7,398 nucleotides of DNA, taken from positions 1-7,398 of the forward strand of contig JACPMD010000065.1 of assembly GCA_016186235.1 (NCBI GenBank). The letters are read 5' to 3'. The notes under the pieces are model-generated. The model was given only the letters and a program-made list of their open reading frames with translations. It was not told the origin of the DNA and did no database searches. A program made the translations under genes and the position numbers. Source of the stretch: Candidatus Roizmanbacteria bacterium. GTDB lineage: Bacteria > Patescibacteriota > Microgenomatia > UBA1406 > GWC2-37-13. Positions 3,994-7,398 of the stretch are shown piece after piece; the stretch's first letter is position 1; each line of letters opens with the position of its first letter.

Positions 3994-5203
3994 GTACTTC
4001 TACATATTTGAGCATAATCTTGTTTTCAGTGCAATGCTCAAGCTCTACGAACAACAAAGGCCAATAGACGTTGTCACTCTGACTGATAAGTTAAAGGAAG
4101 ACGGGAATTTACAGAAAATCGGAGGAAAGGCGTATCTTTCTGAACTCATCAATGTTGTTCCAACGTCGGCCTATGTCGAGCATTATGCCTGGATCGTTAA
4201 GGATCACTACACAAGAAGGACGTTGATCGACCTTTCTTCACGAATGGTAGAGAAGGCATTTGACGAAAAAGGAGACGTGAAGAAACTCTTGGACGATGCA
4301 GAAGTGGAGATTTTTGCCCTTTCTCAAACTCATCTTCGCCGCGAGTTTATCCCTTTAAAAGATATTTTGGCTGAGAGTTTTGAACGCCTCGAAGAGTTTG
4401 TAAAAAAAGGAACTCACTTGAGAGGAGTCCCGACTGGTTTTACAGAACTTGATAATAAACTTTCTGGTTTGCAGGACTCAAATCTCATCATTGTGGCAGC
4501 TCGACCCGGAATCGGCAAAACAACTTTAGCTCTCAATATTGCCCTTCACGCAGCAACAAAGGAAAAAATACCGGTAGGGTTTTTTTCCTTGGAAATGAGC
4601 AAAGAGGAGCTCGTTGATCGTTTGCTCGTTGGACAGGCTGATATTGATGCGTGGAGATTGAAGACAGGCAGGCTTTCCGACGATGATTATAAACGACTAA
4701 CAGAGGCAATGGGTGATCTCTCCGAAGCTCCAATCATGATCGATGACACTCCCGGAATCTCCGTTCTTGAGATGCGGACAAAAGCCCGAAAACTCAAGAT
4801 GAAGAAAAACTTGAAGCTTCTTATTGTAGATTATTTACAGCTTGCTGATTCTGGAAGACGATTTGATAACAGAGTAGCAGAGGTCTCGTTTATTTCTCAA
4901 GGGCTCAAAAATCTTGCGCGAGAATTGCGAATCCCTGTGCTTGCTATTTCACAGCTCTCGCGGGCAGTAGAGCAAAGGAGTACTCGAAAACCCCAACTTG
5001 CAGATTTGCGAGAAAGCGGGGCTTTGGAACAGGACGCAGACGTTGTTGTTTTTCTTTACCACGAAGAAGAAGGTGAGGACCTCATTGATCAGCATAAACG
5101 CCTTGTGAGACTTTACATCGCCAAACACCGCAACGGGCCAACCGGAGAGATAGACTTGATGTTTAGAGGAGACAGGGTAAAATTTTACAACGTTGAGAAA
5201 TAA
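3932..5203 (+). CDS. dnaB: Replicative DNA helicase DnaB, N-terminus shortened
   Basis: DnaB is the hexameric helicase that unwinds the replication fork. The N-terminal helicase-loader/primase-contact domain begins directly at GAILIDSSSIAQITQFLKP and runs to about residue 130. The RecA-like motor follows, with Walker A RPGIGKTT (191-198), catalytic Glu in SLEMS (Glu221), Walker B LLIVDYLQL (Asp300), QLSRAVEQR (341-349) and the arginine-finger region KHRNGPTG (398-405). The usual first ~20 residues (PPQ..EAE-VLG type) are missing. In frame only WKYAVL precedes, back to a TGA at 3914-3916; AVL is the last trace of that conserved segment. The only usable start is TTG 3932, 62 nt inside the hydrolase gene and without a good Shine-Dalgarno, so translation would depend on coupling. 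Without this lesion the length (423 plus ~20) would be normal. It ends 7 nt from convergent copA. Confidence 0.9.
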   Translation: MGAILIDSSSIAQITQFLKPEYFYIFEHNLVFSAMLKLYEQQRPIDVVTLTDKLKEDGNLQKIGGKAYLSELINVVPTSAYVEHYAWIVKDHYTRRTLIDLSSRMVEKAFDEKGDVKKLLDDAEVEIFALSQTHLRREFIPLKDILAESFERLEEFVKKGTHLRGVPTGFTELDNKLSGLQDSNLIIVAARPGIGKTTLALNIALHAATKEKIPVGFFSLEMSKEELVDRLLVGQADIDAWRLKTGRLSDDDYKRLTEAMGDLSEAPIMIDDTPGISVLEMRTKARKLKMKKNLKLLIVDYLQLADSGRRFDNRVAEVSFISQGLKNLARELRIPVLAISQLSRAVEQRSTRKPQLADLRESGALEQDADVVVFLYHEEEGEDLIDQHKRLVRLYIAKHRNGPTGEIDLMFRGDRVKFYNVEK

Positions 5204-5210
5204 TTACATC

Positions 5211-7398
5211 TTAAGTCTTTTGTTTCTTCAAAAAGAGAGAATTTGTTACTACAGAAATTGAGCTTGAAGCCATCGCGACTGAGGCAAAAATGGGATTCAA
5301 GAGAATTCCAAAAAAGGGGTAGAGGACACCCATCGCAACCGGAATTAAAGCAACGTTGTAGCCAAAGGCCCAGAAAAGATTTAACTTGATCGTTCTCATC
5401 GTTTTCTTGGAAAGAACGATAGCTTTTGCAACTGATCTGAGGTCTTTATTCACCAACGTAATATCCGCAGCTTCAATTGCCACGTCAGTCCCCGTACCCA
5501 TCGCAATTCCAACATCAGCAGCGGCGAGTGCGGGAGCATCATTGATGCCATCGCCGACCATGGCAACTACCTTTCCTTCTTTTTGAATTTTTCTGACTTC
5601 TGTCTCTTTTTGATCGGGGAGCACTTCGGCAAGTATTCTTTTTATTCCTACTTTATTGCCTATTGCGCGGCTCGTTCGCGCATTATCTCCAGAGATCATA
5701 ATAACTTCGTTTCCCATTTTTTTAAGCGCCTCAACACCTTCTTTAGCAGTTTCTTTCAAAGTATCGGCAACGGCAATAATGCCAATAAGTGTTTTTTCTA
5801 CCGCCAACATCATGGCTGTTTTTCCCGCGTTTTCCATTTGTTCAATTTTCTTTATCTGTTTATCGAGATTAACCCTTTCTTTCTGCATAAGTTTTCTATT
5901 TCCCAAGATAGTTTTTTTACCCTCGATCTCACCTTCAACACCATGACCGGGAACTGCCCTAAAACTTTTTACTTTAGTTAATCCAAGTTTCTTTTCTTCT
6001 GCGGCTTTTACGATGGCCTCGGCTAACGAATGTTCAGATCCTTTCTCGAGAGAGGCAGCAGTACGAAGAATTTCATCTCCAGTATTATCGCTCAAGGGAA
6101 CTATGTCTGTAACTTCAGGTTTTCCTTTTGTCAGCGTTCCTGTTTTGTCAAAAATCACCGTTTTTATCTTATGCGACGTCTCGAGCGCCTCAGCATCCCT
6201 GATTAAAATACCGTGTTCGGCGCCTATTCCCGTTCCCACCATAATCGCAGTGGGAGTCGCGAGGCCCATAGCACACGGACAAGCTATAATGAGAACGGCA
6301 ACCATATTAAGCATTGCAAAAAGAAACGACGGCGTTGGTCCGAAGACATACCAAACGACAAAAGTCGTAATCGCAAGCATAATAACGATCGGAACGAAAT
6401 AGGAAGAAATTATATCTGGGACAAGTTTGATGATCTGAGCGAGCATTGTTTCTTGTCCGACCTTTATCGCTTTATAGGTAAACGTTCCGGCTTTATTTAT
6501 CGTTGCGCCTATGACTATATCTCCCTTTGTTTTATCGACAGGTATGCTTTCTCCCGTAACCATCGACTCGTCAATTGATGAGTCTCCGTCAACAATTACT
6601 CCGTCAACCGGGATTTTTTCTCCTGGACGGACTCGAATAATGTCTCCAATTTTGACAGTAGCAATGGGAACATCTATTTCTTTATTGCCTCTTACTACTC
6701 GAGCCGTTTTCGCCGCGAGTCCTATGAGTTTTTTGATCGCCTCAGAAGTTCCGGCCTTTGCTTTTGCCTCAAAATAACGACCGAGGAGGATAAGCGCAAT
6801 GATAATGGTTGAGACGTCAAAATAGGGGATAGGGTTTAGGGTATAGGGTTTTAGAAAATCTGGAAAAAGAGCAACAATAGCAGAATATCCAAAGGCAACA
6901 GTTGTTCCCATTGCAACAAGCGTATCCATATTGGCAGTTCTGTGTCGCAAGGCAGGAATCGTCGCTCTATAGAATGTAAGGCCCGCCCAGAATTGAACGG
7001 GGGTTGCCAAAAGAAGTTGCACTAAAACATTCTGTAAAATAGCAGGAGCAAAATTCATCAAGACCGGAAAACTTCCCCATAAAATGAGTCCTCCTAAAAC
7101 GAGGCTGACGATAACTTTTGTCCTGAGTTCTTTTAATTCTTTTTCTTTTTCTAGCTCGTCCTGAGCGGAGTCGAAGGATTTATCCTGGTCCTCGTGCTGA
7201 AGTTCGTCCTTAAGGATTGCTTGGTATCCGACGCTTTGTACAGCAGATGCTAAATGCTCGTCTTTCACTTTTTGTGGATCGAACGAGACCGTAGCGAGGC
7301 CTGTTGCCAGATTCGCGTTTGCGAATGATACACCTGGGATAGCCTTTAAAGCCTTTTCTATCGAGTAAACGCATGACGCGCAATGCATCCCTTTTATG
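5211..7398 (-). CDS. copA: Cu+ P1B-type ATPase CopA, 5' end cut by window edge
   Basis: This is a copper-exporting P-type ATPase of the inner membrane. Numbered from Met at 7388: HMA metal-binding domain with MHCASC (Cys3, Cys6); TM helices at about 91-112, 117-140, 153-176 and 190-207; actuator TGES (278-281); TM5 about 328-349; TM6 with CPC (370-372); phosphorylation site DKTGT (414-418, Asp414); SEHSL in the ATP-binding domain (451-455, normally SEHPL); GDN (567-569); GDGIND (612-617); YN in TM7 (677-678) and MASSS in TM8 (706-710). CPC, YN and MxxSS define the Cu+ subgroup. The frame is open upstream of Met (IKG before MHCASC), so the true start is beyond 7398. Oddities: about 14 conserved residues are missing after LAQIIKLV, and two repeat-derived peptides are present (FDSAQD at 72-77, [10 protein letters not shown] at 181-190). 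No terminator is visible before convergent dnaB. Confidence 0.93.
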   Translation of the reverse strand, partial: IKGMHCASCVYSIEKALKAIPGVSFANANLATGLATVSFDPQKVKDEHLASAVQSVGYQAILKDELQHEDQDKSFDSAQDELEKEKELKELRTKVIVSLVLGGLILWGSFPVLMNFAPAILQNVLVQLLLATPVQFWAGLTFYRATIPALRHRTANMDTLVAMGTTVAFGYSAIVALFPDFLKPYTLNPIPYFDVSTIIIALILLGRYFEAKAKAGTSEAIKKLIGLAAKTARVVRGNKEIDVPIATVKIGDIIRVRPGEKIPVDGVIVDGDSSIDESMVTGESIPVDKTKGDIVIGATINKAGTFTYKAIKVGQETMLAQIIKLVPDIISSYFVPIVIMLAITTFVVWYVFGPTPSFLFAMLNMVAVLIIACPCAMGLATPTAIMVGTGIGAEHGILIRDAEALETSHKIKTVIFDKTGTLTKGKPEVTDIVPLSDNTGDEILRTAASLEKGSEHSLAEAIVKAAEEKKLGLTKVKSFRAVPGHGVEGEIEGKKTILGNRKLMQKERVNLDKQIKKIEQMENAGKTAMMLAVEKTLIGIIAVADTLKETAKEGVEALKKMGNEVIMISGDNARTSRAIGNKVGIKRILAEVLPDQKETEVRKIQKEGKVVAMVGDGINDAPALAAADVGIAMGTGTDVAIEAADITLVNKDLRSVAKAIVLSKKTMRTIKLNLFWAFGYNVALIPVAMGVLYPFFGILLNPIFASVAMASSSISVVTNSLFLKKQKT
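6823..6853. repeat. TAGGG-type dispersed repeat inside copA
   Basis: The plus strand reads TAGGGGATAGGG, then TTTAGGGTATAGGG, then TTTTAG: about four TAGGG units spaced 6-8 nt apart. In the copA frame it encodes [11 protein letters not shown] in the loop before TM4. Peptides of this PYTLNP/TPYTLHP kind are known to me as translations of a dispersed intergenic repeat in many environmental genomes. Its copy number in this genome cannot be seen here. Confidence 0.5.
7159..7178. repeat. Dispersed TCCTGAGCGGAGTCGAAGGA-type repeat inside copA
   Basis: This 20-bp element has the form often found dispersed in environmental bacterial genomes, with imperfect CCT...AGG ends. On the copA strand it encodes SFDSAQD in the linker between the HMA domain and TM1, a known signature of translated copies. 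Recognition is from memory; only one copy is in this window. Confidence 0.55.

Noticed and set aside
5386..6777. Several open frames on the plus strand across the ATPase region
   Set aside because: They are antisense shadows of copA with low-complexity composition and no recognisable domains or start signals.
1..7398. CRISPR array or complete mobile element with transposase/integrase
   Set aside because: No regularly spaced repeats and no transposase, integrase or cas gene is visible on either strand.

Overview
The window looks like a piece of a small-genome, AT-leaning bacterium. A Patescibacteria/CPR-type genome (Parcubacteria-like) is the best guess. The reasons are the style of DnaB and of the MBL-fold hydrolase, a small one-TM protein beside them, near-absence of Shine-Dalgarno sequences, promoters sitting 8-11 nt from start codons, and two dispersed-repeat peptides inside a coding region. 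TGA acts as a normal stop, so a UGA-glycine lineage is unlikely. The taxonomic call is inference.

Left part (1-2763), accessory DNA. From left to right it holds a GC-rich DUF1801/YdhG-like gene with a strong Shine-Dalgarno; a nucleoside phosphorylase (- strand); a divergent NYN-domain (LabA/DUF88-type) nuclease gene (+ strand); a short stretch with a perfect consensus minus-strand promoter running straight into an intrinsic terminator; a HEPN-MNT toxin-antitoxin pair (hepT frameshifted, mntA intact); and an intact tRNA-His(GTG). The 3' end of this tRNA is repeated imperfectly at 2062-2094 and, more degenerately, at 472-507 and 1278-1308. The repeats share one orientation and fall at gene junctions. 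This looks like a set of one- or two-gene inserts that built up behind the tRNA. No integrase is present in the window.

Right part (2764-7398), backbone-like. A 144-residue single-TM protein of unknown function diverges from the tRNA. It is followed by an MBL-fold hydrolase and the replicative helicase gene dnaB. The hydrolase and dnaB are joined abnormally: the hydrolase reads 62 nt out of frame into dnaB, and dnaB lacks its usual N-terminal residues. Convergent to dnaB, 7 nt away, is copA, a Cu+ P-type ATPase cut by the window edge just upstream of its CxxC motif. CopA lacks a conserved ~14-residue segment and carries two repeat-derived peptides in its loops.

The backbone genes serve unrelated jobs (replication, copper export, tRNA). 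The main interest is the tRNA-His-anchored array, the odd tRNA/mntA junction, the broken toxin, and the repeated small deletions (hepT, the MBL/dnaB junction, copA). These deletions could be real genome erosion or errors in the assembly.
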